NCBI GenBank assembly: GCA_902805675.1
Contig: CADCTA010000068.1
Location: 25,994-89,993, forward strand
Source of the DNA: an uncultured Chthoniobacterales bacterium
GTDB taxonomy: Bacteria; Verrucomicrobiota; Verrucomicrobiia; Chthoniobacterales; UBA10450
Reading direction: 5' to 3'
DNA length: 64,000 bases
Below the pieces are notes generated by a model. That model ran no database searches. It was not told where the DNA came from and saw only the letters and a program-made list of their open reading frames with translations. The position numbers and the translations under genes are program-made. Below, piece by piece: positions 11,473-23,100 of this stretch (its first letter is position 1; the number at the start of each line of letters is the position of its first letter).

Positions 11473-14055
11473 GTGACTCTGCAATACCTGCGCCTCTTCC
11501 GCTGGCACGTGCTGCGCTACATCGCGCAGCATCGGCTACTTGCCTTGCTGAATGTGTTGAGCGTGGCGCTCGGCGTCGCGGTTTACCTCGCCATCCAGAT
11601 CGCGAACCACAGCGCAAACCGCGCCTTTGCGGCCAGCGTGGATCTCGTCGCGGGCAAAGCCGAGCTTCAAATCACCGCGCCGGTCGGCGGCTTGCGCGAT
11701 GATGTGCTGCCCGCCGTTACCCAGCACGCTGGCATCAAAGCCGCGACTCCGCTCGTCCGCGGCTTGGTCACGCTGCCCGATCTCCCGGGCGAATATCTTC
11801 AGATCCTCGGCATCGATGTTTTCACGAACGAGCCGTTCCGCACTTTCGAACTCAGCGACTTCGGAGCGCAGGGCAGTTTCGACGTGCAGGGCTGGCTCGG
11901 CGATCCGCGGGCGATTGCGCTTTCGGAGGAGTTCGCGCGGCTGCACAAGCTCGCTGCGGGCGACACACTTCGCGCGCAGGTGAATGGACGCGAGCACACA
12001 CTGCGGATCGCGTTTCTCATGCGTGGAGGAGCCGGAGGGACGCCGGACGAGCACTTCGCTGCGATGGACATCGGCTGGGCGCAGGAGCTTTTCGGGCGTC
12101 GCGGCATGTTGGGCGCGATCCAGCTGCAACTGACCGACAAAGCGAAGCGCGACGAGATCATCGCCAGCCTGCGTCCGCTGGTCCCGCCAGACGCCGGGAT
12201 CGCCAGCCCAGCGCAACGCAACCAGCAGATCGAGAACATGCTCGGCGGGTTCCAGCTCAACCTGACCGCGATGAGCCTCGTCTCGCTGCTCGTCGGCATG
12301 TTCCTCATCTACAACACCGTCTCTGCGTCCGTCGTCCGCCGCCGGCGCGAGATCGGCATCCTGCGCTCGTTAGGCGTGACGCGGAATGAAGTGCGCGGGC
12401 TGTTTCTCGGTGAAGCGATCGCGCTCGGCATCCTCGGCGTCCTAGTCGGCTGTATCGGGGGAGTGCTGCTCGCGCAGGTTCTCGTCGGCACGGTCGCGAA
12501 GACGATCTCGTCGCTCTACGTATTGCTGAGCGTTCGCGAGACGGCGCTCACGCCATGGATGTTTGCCTCCGCGGCGGTGCTTGGCGTGCTCTCGGTGGTA
12601 GTGGCAGCCTGGCTGCCGGCTGCTGCAGCCGCAAAGATGAAACCTGCCGGCGCACTTCATGCCGGCGCCGTGGTGGAGGAGGCACAGACCCTTTCGCCCG
12701 CGTGGTTCTGGTTCGGATTGCTTTGCATCTTCGCTGCTGGTGTCGCCTCGTATCTTGCGCTGACAACCGGGCCGCCATGGATCGGCTTTGGTGCTGCGTT
12801 TTTCGTTCTGGTCGGCTTCTCGTTCATCGTGCCGAGTGTGACCTCGCGCTTCAGCGCGATCGCTTCTCGCGTGCTGAGCGGTGCGATGCGGCGGGTGGGC
12901 AAAGCGTTGCTCGAGCCGACGCTCGCGGCTGGGAATCTCTCGCGCTCACTGGTGCGGAACTCCGTCACGATCGCGGCGCTGGCCGCGGCTGTAGCCATGA
13001 CGATCGGGGTGAGCGTGATGGTTTTCTCCTTCCGCAAGACGGTCGAGGTCTGGCTCGATCAGACGCTCGCGGCGGATCTGTTCATCGCGCCCGGATCAAA
13101 CGAGATGGCGGGCGCATCGGGGTTCATGCCGCCCGAGGCAATCCGCTATCTCGAGGCGCATCCGTCGGTCGCAGCAGTCGACACCTTTCGCGAGCTCAAC
13201 CTGCCGGTGCGTGACAGGACCGTAATCGTGGCGGTGGTGCGCGGAACCGACCGCCGCAATGTGCAGTTTCTCTACGGCGACGGCGCAGCGATTATGCAGC
13301 GCTTCTATGCTGAGCCGTGCGTGATCGTGTCGGAAAGCTTCACGCGACGCCACCGGATGAAAGACGGCGACCTGCTCGAGCTGCCAACCCCGCAAGGCCC
13401 GCGGCAGTTTCCGATTGCGGGCACGTTCTACGATTACACGCGTGACCAGGGTATCGTTTACATGAGCCAGGCGACGTTCCTCCCGATCTGGAATGATGAC
13501 CGCGTGCATAGCGTCGCTGTCTACCTGCACCCCGGCGGCTCGCCTGCGGACGTCGCCTCTGCCTTCCGCACGGAGATGAGCGCAGCGGGTCAGTTCATCA
13601 CGTTCTCAAATCGCGAGCTGCGCACCCGCATCTTCGAGATCTTCGATCAGACGTTTGCAGTTACGTACGTGCTGCGCACGATCGCTGTGATCGTGGCGAT
13701 TATCGGCATTTGTCTCACGCTCACCACGCTGATCACGGAGCGAACGCGCGAGCTCGCGGTGCTGCGCGCGATCGGCGGAAGCGCCGCGCAACTGCGTAAG
13801 TTGCTGCTCTGGGAATCGGGGATGATCGGGTTACTCGCGGCGCTCGTTGGGCTGGCCTCCGGTGTGTGCCTGTCGTTTGTGCTCACCGGCGTGATCAATC
13901 GTGCCTTCTTCGGCTGGACGATTCAGCTCGCGTTTCCGTGGAGCTCGCTTGCCTTCACGCCGGTGTGGATCGTGGCCGCCGGAATCATCGCCGGTGTCTT
14001 CCCGGCGTGGCGCGCGGGACGGTTGGCGCTTGCGGGAGCGTTACGCACGGAATGA
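11473..14055 (+). CDS. FtsX-like ABC transporter permease (two FtsX/MacB-type repeats)
   Basis: 860-aa ORF, GTG start; [29 protein letters not shown] and [32 protein letters not shown]. Confidence 0.9.
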   Translation: MTLQYLRLFRWHVLRYIAQHRLLALLNVLSVALGVAVYLAIQIANHSANRAFAASVDLVAGKAELQITAPVGGLRDDVLPAVTQHAGIKAATPLVRGLVTLPDLPGEYLQILGIDVFTNEPFRTFELSDFGAQGSFDVQGWLGDPRAIALSEEFARLHKLAAGDTLRAQVNGREHTLRIAFLMRGGAGGTPDEHFAAMDIGWAQELFGRRGMLGAIQLQLTDKAKRDEIIASLRPLVPPDAGIASPAQRNQQIENMLGGFQLNLTAMSLVSLLVGMFLIYNTVSASVVRRRREIGILRSLGVTRNEVRGLFLGEAIALGILGVLVGCIGGVLLAQVLVGTVAKTISSLYVLLSVRETALTPWMFASAAVLGVLSVVVAAWLPAAAAAKMKPAGALHAGAVVEEAQTLSPAWFWFGLLCIFAAGVASYLALTTGPPWIGFGAAFFVLVGFSFIVPSVTSRFSAIASRVLSGAMRRVGKALLEPTLAAGNLSRSLVRNSVTIAALAAAVAMTIGVSVMVFSFRKTVEVWLDQTLAADLFIAPGSNEMAGASGFMPPEAIRYLEAHPSVAAVDTFRELNLPVRDRTVIVAVVRGTDRRNVQFLYGDGAAIMQRFYAEPCVIVSESFTRRHRMKDGDLLELPTPQGPRQFPIAGTFYDYTRDQGIVYMSQATFLPIWNDDRVHSVAVYLHPGGSPADVASAFRTEMSAAGQFITFSNRELRTRIFEIFDQTFAVTYVLRTIAVIVAIIGICLTLTTLITERTRELAVLRAIGGSAAQLRKLLLWESGMIGLLAALVGLASGVCLSFVLTGVINRAFFGWTIQLAFPWSSLAFTPVWIVAAGIIAGVFPAWRAGRLALAGALRTE

Positions 14056-15215
14056 AACGTCATCTCGACCGGAGTGGAGAGATCCCGGTGCAGCGTCGAC
14101 GGTACTGCCACGGGATTCCTCGACTCCGCTTCGCTGCGCTCGGAATGACAGTGCTTTTCACGGCGGCTTGTTGTCTGGCCGGGGATTGGAAGCTCGCCGA
14201 GGCCGGCTGGCGCTACGAGTTCCCTCGGGACCACTCGATCCATGAGGAGTTCAAGACGGAGTGGTGGTACTTCACGGGAAACCTGGCCGACTCGAGCGGG
14301 CGGCGCTTCGGGTATCAGCTCACGTTTTTCCGCCACGGCGTTCGTCACCCTGCAGCGCGCGATCCCGAGATGTCGCGCTTCGTCGTGGGGGACCTGAAGT
14401 TCTCGCACTTCACCGTCACCGATGTGGCCGGCCGGCAGTTTCAATTTCAACAGAAGACGAGTCGCGGCGCGTTCGGTGAAGCCGGCTTCAACGACGGAGA
14501 GCGCATCGCATGGATCCAATCCTGGACGCTGCGGCGGGACCGCGACGATGTCTTCCACCTCAGCGCTGATATGCCCGATGCAGCGATCGAGCTTCAGCTG
14601 CGCGGCTCGAAACTGCCGGTGATCCATGGCGAGGACGGCATCAGCCGAAAGGCAGCGAGTGAGGGGCATGCGTCGCATTACTATTCGATGACGCGGCTCG
14701 AGACTTCGGGTGAGGTGCGCATCGGCGGCCGCAGTTTTCAGGTGACCGGCCAAAGCTGGTTCGATCATGAATGGGCGACGAATCAGCTCGCACCTGGGCA
14801 GATCGGGTGGGATTGGCTTTCGGTGCAATTCGACGACAACACGGAACTGATGCTCTACCAAATGCGCCTCGAAAACGGGATGTCGGACCCGAGCTCAAGC
14901 GGGACGATCATCTCACCGGACGGCAGCAGCATGCATCTTACCCGCGCTTCGTACACGATGAAGCCGACACGCTTCTGGAAGAGCAAGCGGACCGGTGCGC
15001 AATATCCGATCGCGTGGCAGGTCGAAGTACCCGGACAGCGGATGGAATTGACCGTGACCACGCCCGTCGAGGATCAGGAGCTCGCCTTGCTTCCGCTCGC
15101 GTACTGGGAAGGCGCAGTCGAGGTCGAGGGCACCCGCGACGGCAAGCCGCTCCGCGGGCGCGGCTATCTTGAGCTCACCGGCTACGGCGCACCGCTGCGG
15201 GAGTTGAGCCGGTAA
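14052..15215 (+). CDS. AttH/CrtC-like (lipocalin-like carotenoid hydratase family) protein
   Basis: HEEFKTEWWYFTGNLADSSGRRFGYQLTFFR, FDHEWATNQLAPGQIGWDWLSVQFDDNTELMLYQMR; ATGA overlap with upstream permease stop. Confidence 0.85.
   Translation: MKRHLDRSGEIPVQRRRYCHGIPRLRFAALGMTVLFTAACCLAGDWKLAEAGWRYEFPRDHSIHEEFKTEWWYFTGNLADSSGRRFGYQLTFFRHGVRHPAARDPEMSRFVVGDLKFSHFTVTDVAGRQFQFQQKTSRGAFGEAGFNDGERIAWIQSWTLRRDRDDVFHLSADMPDAAIELQLRGSKLPVIHGEDGISRKAASEGHASHYYSMTRLETSGEVRIGGRSFQVTGQSWFDHEWATNQLAPGQIGWDWLSVQFDDNTELMLYQMRLENGMSDPSSSGTIISPDGSSMHLTRASYTMKPTRFWKSKRTGAQYPIAWQVEVPGQRMELTVTTPVEDQELALLPLAYWEGAVEVEGTRDGKPLRGRGYLELTGYGAPLRELSR
14059..14150. repeat. Palindromic repeat (GTCATC...AATGAC ends) forming an in-frame N-terminal extension
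   Basis: gtcatctcgaccggagtggagagatcccggtg...ccacgggattcctcgactccgcttcgctgcgctcggaatgac; related copy at 40791-40871. Confidence 0.75.
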
Positions 15216-15235
15216 ATCTTCGAGCTATTCGGATT

Positions 15236-16816
15236 GTGAGCGCGCGGGCCCTCCTCATCTTCCTCACGGCGCTTCTGGTTGTCTTCGCGGTGTATCGCCG
15301 GTCGCCGAGCCATTTCTTGCGAGCGGAGAGCGGCTCGTATCTGATCCTCTCGCATTCCGATGCGCAGACGCGGCGGGCATCAGAGATCGAGCTCGTCCGC
15401 TACAGCTTCAATGGGCACTACACGCCGCTCGCGTTCCTCGCCGAATTCCGTATCGCGCGCCTGATCGGCACGAACGGAAAGATTTGGCGTGCGCGACAGA
15501 TCATCGTCCTCGCGCTTGTCGCTGCTGGTGTGTTTGCCTTCGGCCGCTTCGTCACTGGCGTGTTTGGGGTAAGCGCATCGGCGGCAAGCGCGACCGCCGC
15601 GGCGCTCGCCGCGAGTGTCGCCTTTCAACCGCAGATGTTCGACTTCATCAGCTGGCCATTCATGATCCTGCAGCTGCTCTGGATCGGCCTCGCGCTGCTG
15701 GTGGTGTCCGCGCTGCTGCGATTCGTCGCGGAACCGGCGGCGGGGCGCTGGCTCTGGATCGCGGCGGGCGCGGCGTATGGCTCCATGCACGTCTCGGGGC
15801 TGGGGCTCGTGCTCGTCGGTGCGACGGCTATCGTGCTTGGCGGAATTCTGTTCATCGCGCGGCGGAGTGGATCGCCCGATTTTCGGCCCAACACGCGGCT
15901 CGTCAGCGCCGCTCTCGTGGCGATGCTGTCGCTGGGCGCGGTGCACTCCGGCGCGATGCTCCTTCTCGAGTATGGCCCTCCATCACCGACTCCGGCAAAC
16001 GCTTCACTCGACGCCGCGAGATACTTTCTCGGTTTCTTCTGGCAGTTTGCGATCGCTGGCCTAACGAGCTTTCTGCCGGCTGCGGTCGCAAGCACGAACG
16101 GCCCGACGCTCGCATACCTGTGGCCGGCTGGCGTGCTGTTACTCGGTGCACTCACCTGGGCGCTCGCCGCGCTGGCGGCTCGTGCCTCCGTGCGGCCGGA
16201 TCGTGAACGGCTCGCGTGCTTCGTCCTCCATGCCTTCTCCATCTCCGCCTTTTGCGTGCTGGCGCTGCTCGTGGTCTTACGTCTGCGCGGCGTGCCGGCG
16301 GAGGAGCTGGGCGACAAGCTCGGGAACTACACGTGGGGACCGCGGTATGTCATTCCGCTGCACACGACGATGCTTGGCTCGTTCGCGGTTCTGGTTGCGT
16401 CTATCGGCCGTCGCGCGCCGCGCGCCGCAGCCGTCGGCTTCTCGGCTCTCGCGATCACCGCGATCGTGGCCCAGGCGGAGTTTCAGCAGCGTGCCGCCAG
16501 GCACCTCGGCCCAGCCGCCAGCATCTCTCATGATGCAGCATGGCAGCTCGTGCTGGCAGCCGCTCGGGAGTGCCGCGCGCAGAATTTGCCGATACCGGAC
16601 GTGCCGCTCAGCGCGCTCGCACAGGAGTTCACGGAGACAACACTGCGGAGCGTGGAGCCGCTGCTGCGGCATGACCTGAAGCTACGCGACGGCGAGGCGA
16701 TTGAGATGATCCCGTGGCAGGAATACACGGCTGCTGGACGGCAGCGATATCGCACCGTCCCGGCGCTCAAGCGCCTCGAGCGGAAGCTCGGCTTGCTGCC
16801 GAGCAGGAAATCCTAA
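15236..16816 (+). CDS. Multi-pass membrane protein, glycosyltransferase-39/PMT-like
   Basis: 526-aa ORF with many hydrophobic segments; GTG start. Confidence 0.7.
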   Translation: MSARALLIFLTALLVVFAVYRRSPSHFLRAESGSYLILSHSDAQTRRASEIELVRYSFNGHYTPLAFLAEFRIARLIGTNGKIWRARQIIVLALVAAGVFAFGRFVTGVFGVSASAASATAAALAASVAFQPQMFDFISWPFMILQLLWIGLALLVVSALLRFVAEPAAGRWLWIAAGAAYGSMHVSGLGLVLVGATAIVLGGILFIARRSGSPDFRPNTRLVSAALVAMLSLGAVHSGAMLLLEYGPPSPTPANASLDAARYFLGFFWQFAIAGLTSFLPAAVASTNGPTLAYLWPAGVLLLGALTWALAALAARASVRPDRERLACFVLHAFSISAFCVLALLVVLRLRGVPAEELGDKLGNYTWGPRYVIPLHTTMLGSFAVLVASIGRRAPRAAAVGFSALAITAIVAQAEFQQRAARHLGPAASISHDAAWQLVLAAARECRAQNLPIPDVPLSALAQEFTETTLRSVEPLLRHDLKLRDGEAIEMIPWQEYTAAGRQRYRTVPALKRLERKLGLLPSRKS

Positions 16817-16986
16817 GCCTGCGTGTGGCGGGCGTACTGAATCTCGGCGCCCTTCGGCAGGAGACGCTTGCGACCGCGCTGGCGACGACGAGCGATACAA
16901 GCGCGGCCGGCTTTGGTGCTCATGCGTGCGCGGAAACCGTGCTGGCGTTTCCGGGTGCGTTTCGAAGGCTGAAAGGTGCGTTTCAT
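16813..16986 (-). CDS. rpmH: 50S ribosomal protein L34
   Basis: Below ORF-track length cutoff. Translation [57 protein letters not shown]. Confidence 0.95.
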   Translation of the reverse strand: MKRTFQPSKRTRKRQHGFRARMSTKAGRACIARRRQRGRKRLLPKGAEIQYARHTQA

Positions 16987-17018
16987 AAGCAAGCCGCCGC
17001 GGAGCGACGAAGGGCGCT

Positions 17019-17046
17019 ACATTAGGGACGAGAGTTGCTTTGTCAA
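17019..17046 (-). promoter_or_regulatory. Candidate sigma-70-type promoter of rpmH
   Basis: Minus strand TTGACA - 16 bp - TAATGT, about 30 bp upstream of the rpmH start. Confidence 0.5.
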
Positions 17047-17178
17047 CGTGCCGCGCGATTCGCCGTTTAGGTCGCCCGCGCCCAGCGTTTCTACGCAAAT
17101 GCCGTACTGCTTTTCCGTACATTGAGCCGCGCCCCGCCGCTGATTGTGCTACTTACCTGAGTCCGGCACCTTTGGCGC

Positions 17179-17745
17179 ATGACAACGTCTGCCCCCCTCA
17201 GACTGAACGTCGAAGATAAGCTGGAGGCGCTTCGCAAACTCGACACCAGCGGCCGGTGGCGCTCGCTGGACGATCAGCGCTACTGCACACGCTGCGATCA
17301 CGTCATCAGCGGCCGGCAGATTGAGGTCGCCGGCGGCACGCGTGTGCATGGTGCATTGCGACTCGAGTGTCCCACGGAAAGTTGCGCCGCGACGCCAGCA
17401 GACTGGAGAGCGGCGGGCCGTCGGAACACAGCGGCGCCGCGAGCGGCCGCAGAGCGGAGCGAGAGGGATGGCGCGGACTCGCATGATGCCGGTTACGTCT
17501 ACATCCGCGCGAGAGGCGAAGGGATCGCGATCACGCACAATGGCCGCGCCGCGGTCGTGCGGCGGAAACGCTCCGGGCAGGTCGTGCGCCTGGAAGACAT
17601 CGCGCAATTCAGTGAGCCGCGCGCGCGTCGTCCCCGGTTTTTGGGATGGTTGGCGCGGAATGTCGTTTCTCTCGCGACTGATGGTGGCCGCCTCTTGAGC
17701 CTGCTTCGGCAGGCGAACCGGGGCGGCTCACATCCCGTCCATTAG
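17179..17745 (+). CDS. Zinc-ribbon-like protein of unknown function (paralogue of 25730-26308)
   Basis: RYCTRCDHVISGRQIEVAGGTRVHGALRLECPTESCAATPADW and AITHNGRAAVVRRKRSG. Confidence 0.75.
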   Translation: MTTSAPLRLNVEDKLEALRKLDTSGRWRSLDDQRYCTRCDHVISGRQIEVAGGTRVHGALRLECPTESCAATPADWRAAGRRNTAAPRAAAERSERDGADSHDAGYVYIRARGEGIAITHNGRAAVVRRKRSGQVVRLEDIAQFSEPRARRPRFLGWLARNVVSLATDGGRLLSLLRQANRGGSHPVH

Positions 17746-17870
17746 CGGCTCTCCGGAGTCGCGAGCAAATCTTCGCATCCAACCTGCGGACGCGCAGCGA
17801 TTTAGCTGCCGATGCCCGTTACACGAACCCGCAGCAGTTGCGCCGCGCCCGCCAGGCGTGGATCCCGCGC

Positions 17871-18281
17871 ATGATCATGGCGGTGGACGACGGCGCGTCG
17901 GGCGACGGTGGGGCACAGCGGCTCCGCATCTTCATCATCGAAGACCACGCTGATACGGCGCGCGGTCTCGCGATGTACCTCCGGTCGAGCGGCCACGAGG
18001 TGCATGTCGCGCTGGATGTGCGCTCGGCGAGACAGCTGGCGACTGAGATCGATTACGACATCCTGCTCAGCGACATCGGACTGCCGGATGGGAATGGCTG
18101 GGATCTGCTGGAGGAGTTGCGGGCGCGTCGTCCGATCAAGGCGATCGCGATGAGTGGATACAACACCGAAGCGGATCGCGAGCGCAGCAAGGCCGCGGGA
18201 TTCGTGGAGCATCTTCCGAAGCCGCTCACGCCGGATGAGCTGGATAACGCGTTTGCACGCGCGATGAGCGGCGGCGGATAG
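17871..18281 (+). CDS. Stand-alone response-regulator receiver (REC) protein
   Basis: RIFIIEDHADTARGLAMYL...DILLSDIGLPDGNGWDLLEELR...IAMSGYN...KPLTPDEL. Confidence 0.85.
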   Translation: MIMAVDDGASGDGGAQRLRIFIIEDHADTARGLAMYLRSSGHEVHVALDVRSARQLATEIDYDILLSDIGLPDGNGWDLLEELRARRPIKAIAMSGYNTEADRERSKAAGFVEHLPKPLTPDELDNAFARAMSGGG

Positions 18282-18395
18282 GGGACGCCGCGCTGCGGCG
18301 CCGGAGGCGGGTGGATCGCGCTATAGGTGTTCGTGCGTCACCCACTTGCCACGCAGCTCGGACATCGCAGCGCGATCTCCCTGCCTCGGGGGCAG
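18279..18395. repeat. Degenerate REP pair (BIME)
   Basis: TAGGGGACGCCGCGCTGCGGCGCC ... GCCACGCAGCTCGGACATCGCAGCGCGATCTCCCTGCC, diverged head-to-head copy. Confidence 0.6.
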
Positions 18396-18438
18396 GCAAG
18401 CCTCGCGAGACGTGGCGCGCGCAGCGATCTGCGGTGCG

Positions 18439-19140
18439 CTACAGCTGCTGGTTGACCCAGGTCACCGCGAAGCGCGCGACTTCGCGCGCGTTCTTGAAGT
18501 CGAGCTTCTCTTTGATGTGCGCGCGGTGCGCTTCCACCGTCTTCGCGCTGATGTGCAGCTCCTTCGCGATCTCCACGAGCTCTCGGCCTTTGCCGAGTAG
18601 CTGCAGGATCTCCAGCTCGCGATCCGTCAGGCGATCGACAGGCGAAGCCGCATCGCCGCCGCCGTGCAGGTGGGCGAAGACCATCCGCTTCGACATGTTC
18701 TCGCTGATGAAAATCTCGCCGCGCAGCACAGTGCGCACAGCGGAGATGAAATGCTCGAGCGCCTCGCGTTTCATCACGTAACCGCGCGCGCCGGCGCGGA
18801 GCGCGCGCTCCGCAAACATCGTCTCGTCGTGCATCGAGAGGACGAGCACCGGTAGCTCGGGTCTCTCCGCCTTGATCGCTTTGGTCAGCTCGATGCCGTT
18901 GGTGCTGCCGTCGAGTCCGATGTCGACGACCGCGAGGTCGAACTTCTGCTGCCGCAATTCGCCGAGCGCCTGCTGGCTGTTGCTCGCTTCCGCCCGCACC
19001 TGGAGATCGGGCTCATCGGTCAGCAACTGCACCACGCCTTTGCGGAAGAGGGGGTGATCGTCGACCACGAGCACGCCGTATTTGTGTAGCGCGCCGCTGT
19101 CGTTGGTGTCCGCGGATAGTTTCTTCCCGTTGCTCTTCAT
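18439..19140 (-). CDS. NarL/FixJ-family response regulator
   Basis: ATG at 19140: MKSNGKKLSADTNDSGALHKYGVLVVDDHPLFRKGVVQLL...LTDRELEILQLLGKGRELVEIAKELHISAKTVEAHRAHIKEKL. Confidence 0.92.
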   Translation of the reverse strand: MKSNGKKLSADTNDSGALHKYGVLVVDDHPLFRKGVVQLLTDEPDLQVRAEASNSQQALGELRQQKFDLAVVDIGLDGSTNGIELTKAIKAERPELPVLVLSMHDETMFAERALRAGARGYVMKREALEHFISAVRTVLRGEIFISENMSKRMVFAHLHGGGDAASPVDRLTDRELEILQLLGKGRELVEIAKELHISAKTVEAHRAHIKEKLDFKNAREVARFAVTWVNQQL

Positions 19141-19291
19141 GAGGTGAGACGCGGATGAAGATCGCGCGTGCTGCTTACAGGAACATCGCAGTCGGGGGGC
19201 ATGGCGGACGCGACGCAGTTTCCGCGGGGTGAAAGAAATCGCGCGCGCGGGTTTGCTGCGGTCGGGAGGCGAAGGTGTGACGCATCGCCCT

Positions 19292-19400
19292 GGTAGGGAC
19301 ATCGCGCTGCGATGTCCGAGCGGCGTGGTAAGGTCTTTGATGGACGAACGTCCTGTGCGCGAGCAACGCGTCTCGGACGCCGCAGCGCGGCGTCCCTACC
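19292..19400. repeat. BIME (inverted REP pair) upstream of RAYT
   Basis: GGTAGGGACATCGCGCTGCGATGTCCGAGCGGCGTGG...CTCGGACGCCGCAGCGCGGCGTCCCTACC. Confidence 0.9.
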
Positions 19401-19414
19401 GTGCGTCTGTTCCC

Positions 19415-19852
19415 GTGCCGCCGCGGCGGGTACTGCCACATGACACGCCGACGTGGGTTGATCCTGCTAAGGAGATTTACTTCGTCACTATTTGTTGTCG
19501 CAAACGCGGCGTGAACCAGCTCGCGACGGCCGCGATCGCGGAGTCGCTAATCGCGACGATCAAGCACCGCAATGATCGCGGCGACTGGTTCGCGCATCTC
19601 GCGTTGTTGATGCCGGATCACATCCATCTGTTGGTCTCGTTTCCGCGGGATCGGCGGATGCAGACGACGATCAGCAAATGGAAAGAATGGACCGCGAAGT
19701 CGCTGGGCATCGATTGGCAGCGCGACTTCTTCGAGCATCGACTGCGGCGTGATGAGAGCTATCGCGAGAAAGCCGATTACATCCTCATGAATCCTGTGCG
19801 CGCGGGGCTTGTCGCATCGGCCGAAGACTGGCCATTCAAGTTTATCGGGTAG
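19415..19852 (+). mobile_element. REP-associated tyrosine transposase (RAYT / TnpA_REP, Y1-type)
   Basis: GTG start gives MPPRRVLPHDTPTWVDPAKEIYFVTICCRKRG...HLALLMPDHIHLLVSF...ESYREKADYILMNPVRAGLVASAEDWPFKF; HxH and catalytic Tyr region; REPs on both sides. Confidence 0.92.
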
Positions 19853-20072
19853 GGACATCGCGCTGCGATGTCCGAGCGGCGTGGCAAGGTCTCTGATGGG
19901 CGGATGTCCTGTGCGTGAGCCACGCGCCCCGGGGCGGCGTGGCAAGGTCGTTGATGGACGAATGTCGGGTGCGTGAGCCACCCGCCCGGCGCGGCGTGGC
20001 AAGGTCGTTGATCGTCCGAACGTCCTCCGCGTGAACCACGCGCCCCGGACGCCGCAGCGCGGCGTCCCTACC
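19849..20072. repeat. BIME with expanded internal ~57-bp tandem units, downstream of RAYT
   Basis: Starts GGGTAGGGACATCGCGCTGCGATGTCC, three units beginning GCGGCGTGGCAAGGTC, ends GACGCCGCAGCGCGGCGTCCCTACC. Confidence 0.9.
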
Positions 20073-20122
20073 ACCTTGTTTGCGTCGTCGTGTTTTGGCA
20101 GGGTCGCGCGCTTCGGGCGCCG

Positions 20123-23100
20123 CTACTGCTTCACCGGCACGCGGCAGGTCACCCTTGTCCCTTTGCCCTGCTTCGATTCCAACTTCAGCATGCCGCCGGA
20201 GACGTTCGCGCGGTATTGCATCATCTGAATGCCCAGCCCGCCGCGTTTGCCGCGGCGGCGCGGGGTGCCGTTGTCAGTGATGACGAGATGGATCTCGTCC
20301 TTCTGCCGCTCGATGCAGATCACGACCTCGGTTGGCTTCGCGTGCTTGAGCGCGTTCGTGACCGCTTCCTGCGCGATGCGGTACAGGTTCACCGCGATGG
20401 CCTCGCTCGGCACGCGCAAGCTGCGCGGGCACTCGCAAGTGCACGTCACCGTCTGGCTGGTGCGCGACGCGAGCTCGCGCAATGCCGAGACCAGGCCGCC
20501 CGAGCCGAGCTCCAGCGGATGCAACCCACGCGCGAGGTCGCGCGCCAGGCCGGCATTGCGATTCACCATCTCGGCGCTCTCGATCAAAGCTTCGCCGGCT
20601 TCGGGGTCTTCGCGCGCAAGACTCTTGGCGCGCGATTTCAGGAGGAACGCCGTCGCCGTCAGTTCCTGGCAAAGGCTGTCGTGCAGATCCTGGCTGATGC
20701 GCGCGCGCTCGTTTTCGCTCACCTCGAGGACCTGGCGCTCCAGCTTCTGCCGCTGCGCCATCTCCTGCTCGAGCGATTCGTTCATCGCCTGCAATTCCTT
20801 CGTGCGATGATGCACGCGCTGCTCGAGCTCCGCGTGCGCCTGCCGCAGTTTCTCGTCCGCCATCTTCTGCTCGGTTGCCTCCCGGGCCACCTTCGCGAAT
20901 CCGCGCAGCGTGCCGTCGTCGTGATTCAGGCGCCGCATGAAACCATCGAGCCAGAGCCGCGTGCCATCCTTGCGCACGTGCCACCGCCGGTCCGGCGCTG
21001 CGCCCTCACGAAGCGCGCCCTCGATCTCCTTCATGTCTGCTCGTGTGGCGAGGTCTTCCTCGACGAAAATCAATGAACCCTTTTGGCCGATCGCTTCCTC
21101 AGGTGTCCAGCCAAACACCCGCTCGGCGCCGCTGCTCCAGAAGGTAATGTTGTTCTCCGGATCGAGCAGGAACATCGCGTAATCCGGCGCCCCTTCGACC
21201 AGCAACCGGAACTTCTCTTCCGTCGCGGTGAGTGCCGCCTGCGCCTCCTTCAAGTCCTGAATGTCGGTCGCGGAACCGAACCAGCTCATCACCTTGCCGT
21301 TGTTTTCCCGCAGCGGAACATTGCGGGCGAGGAACCAGCGGTAATTGCCATCGGCTGCGCGCAGCCGGTACTCGGCGTCGAAGACCGCGCCACTTGCGAA
21401 CGCTTGCTGCCATCGCTCGATCGCCGCCGGCGCATCGTCGGGGTGCACCACGGTCTGCCAGCCCGGGCCGCGCAGTTCGTCGTGGGTCATGCCCGTGTAA
21501 TCGAAGAAGCGCCTGTTGAAGTAGACCGCGTCGCCGTTCGCATCGTTTGTCCAGATCACTTGCGGCACGTTGTCGGCGATCGTGCGGAAACGCTCCTCGC
21601 TGGCGGCGAGCGCCTGCTGGGTCTCCTTGCGATCGGTCACATCGACGATGAACTCGACCCCGAACTCCTCGCTGAGCGCCTTTGCGCTGAACAGTCCCCA
21701 CCAGCGGCTCCCATCCTTCCGGATGTATTGCTTCTCGTACGTGGTCGTCTTTCCCCTGCGCTGCAATTCCGCGAGCGCCTCCTTCGAAGGCTCGATGAAT
21801 TCCGGTGCCGTCATCGTGTCCCACCGCACGATGCCGCGCGCGAGGTCCTCGCGCGTGTAGCCGCTCATGCGGAGGAACGCATCGTTCGCGTCGTTGATCG
21901 CGCCGCCGGTGGTGAAGAAAATCACGCCTACGGTCTCGATCTCCAGCGTGCGGCGCATCCGCGCCTCGCTTTCGCGCAGCTCGTCTTCCGCTTTCTTCCG
22001 CCGCGTGATCTCGATAAACGTCGCGACCACGCCCGCGATCCGGTCTTCGGTCGTGCGATAGGGCGCGATCCGCGTCAGATGCCATGTCCCGTTCGCCAGC
22101 TGCACTTCGCGTTCGCGCGTGTGCAGGTCGTGCAACACCTTCTCGACGTCGGCCATGAAGCCTTCGTACTTCAGCGTGCTCGTGATGTCCGAGATGGGAC
22201 GGCCAAGGTCGGCCGGGATGAGGTTGAAGACGCGCTGCGCGGCGGGCGTGAAGCGATGGATGCGCAGTTGCCGGTCGAGGAAAATGGTCCCGATGTCGGA
22301 CGAAGCCATCAGGTTGTTGAGGTCGGCGTTCGTCTTGCTCAACTCCTCCACGCTGCTCTTCAGCTCGTGGTTCACGGTCGTCAGCTCTTCGTTGACGGAC
22401 TGCAGCTCCTCCTTGCTCGTCTCGAGCTCCTCCGTGGCGGAACGCATCTCCTCGTTGATCGCCTGGAGCTCTTCGTTGCTCGCTTTCAGCTCCTCGTTCA
22501 TCCCCTCGTACTGCTCGACCGTGGCGTTGAGCTGCTCCTTGAGGAACTGGATCTCCTCGTCTGCATCCTGACTGATGACGGTCGACGGAGCGCCCTGACC
22601 GACCACCGACGCGTCCGCCGGCTTCTCGAACAGGACGAGGAAGAATCCTTGCGCGAGGTCATCTGCCACCGCCGGCCGCACGACTACCGTGATGACCTCC
22701 TCACCCCCGTCGAGATGCACCCGCGTCGGCGAGCCTGTGGCGGCGGTCTTCGTCTGCGCGGCCTTGAACAATGCCGTGCGTAGCTCGGTCTGGAGCTCCG
22801 GGTGCACCACTTTGGTGATGTTCGCCGTCGGCTCGCCCGCCACGAAATGCAGGTAACGCCCGGCACTCTGCGACAAATGGACGATGTCGTGGCCTTCATT
22901 CACCACCACCGAGGGCGGCCCGTATTGCTCGAGCAGCCGCAGGTGCAGCTCGCCGAAGAGAACTTCGCGCCGTGCATGGCCCGCTTGAAACGCGGTGACA
23001 CTTTTCGTCGCGGCGTCTTCCGCAATGGCGGGCGTCAATGCCGGCAGCGGCCGCGAACGCCAGCCGGCAACCGGCCGGCCAGTCGTGAGCGGCGCCCTGA

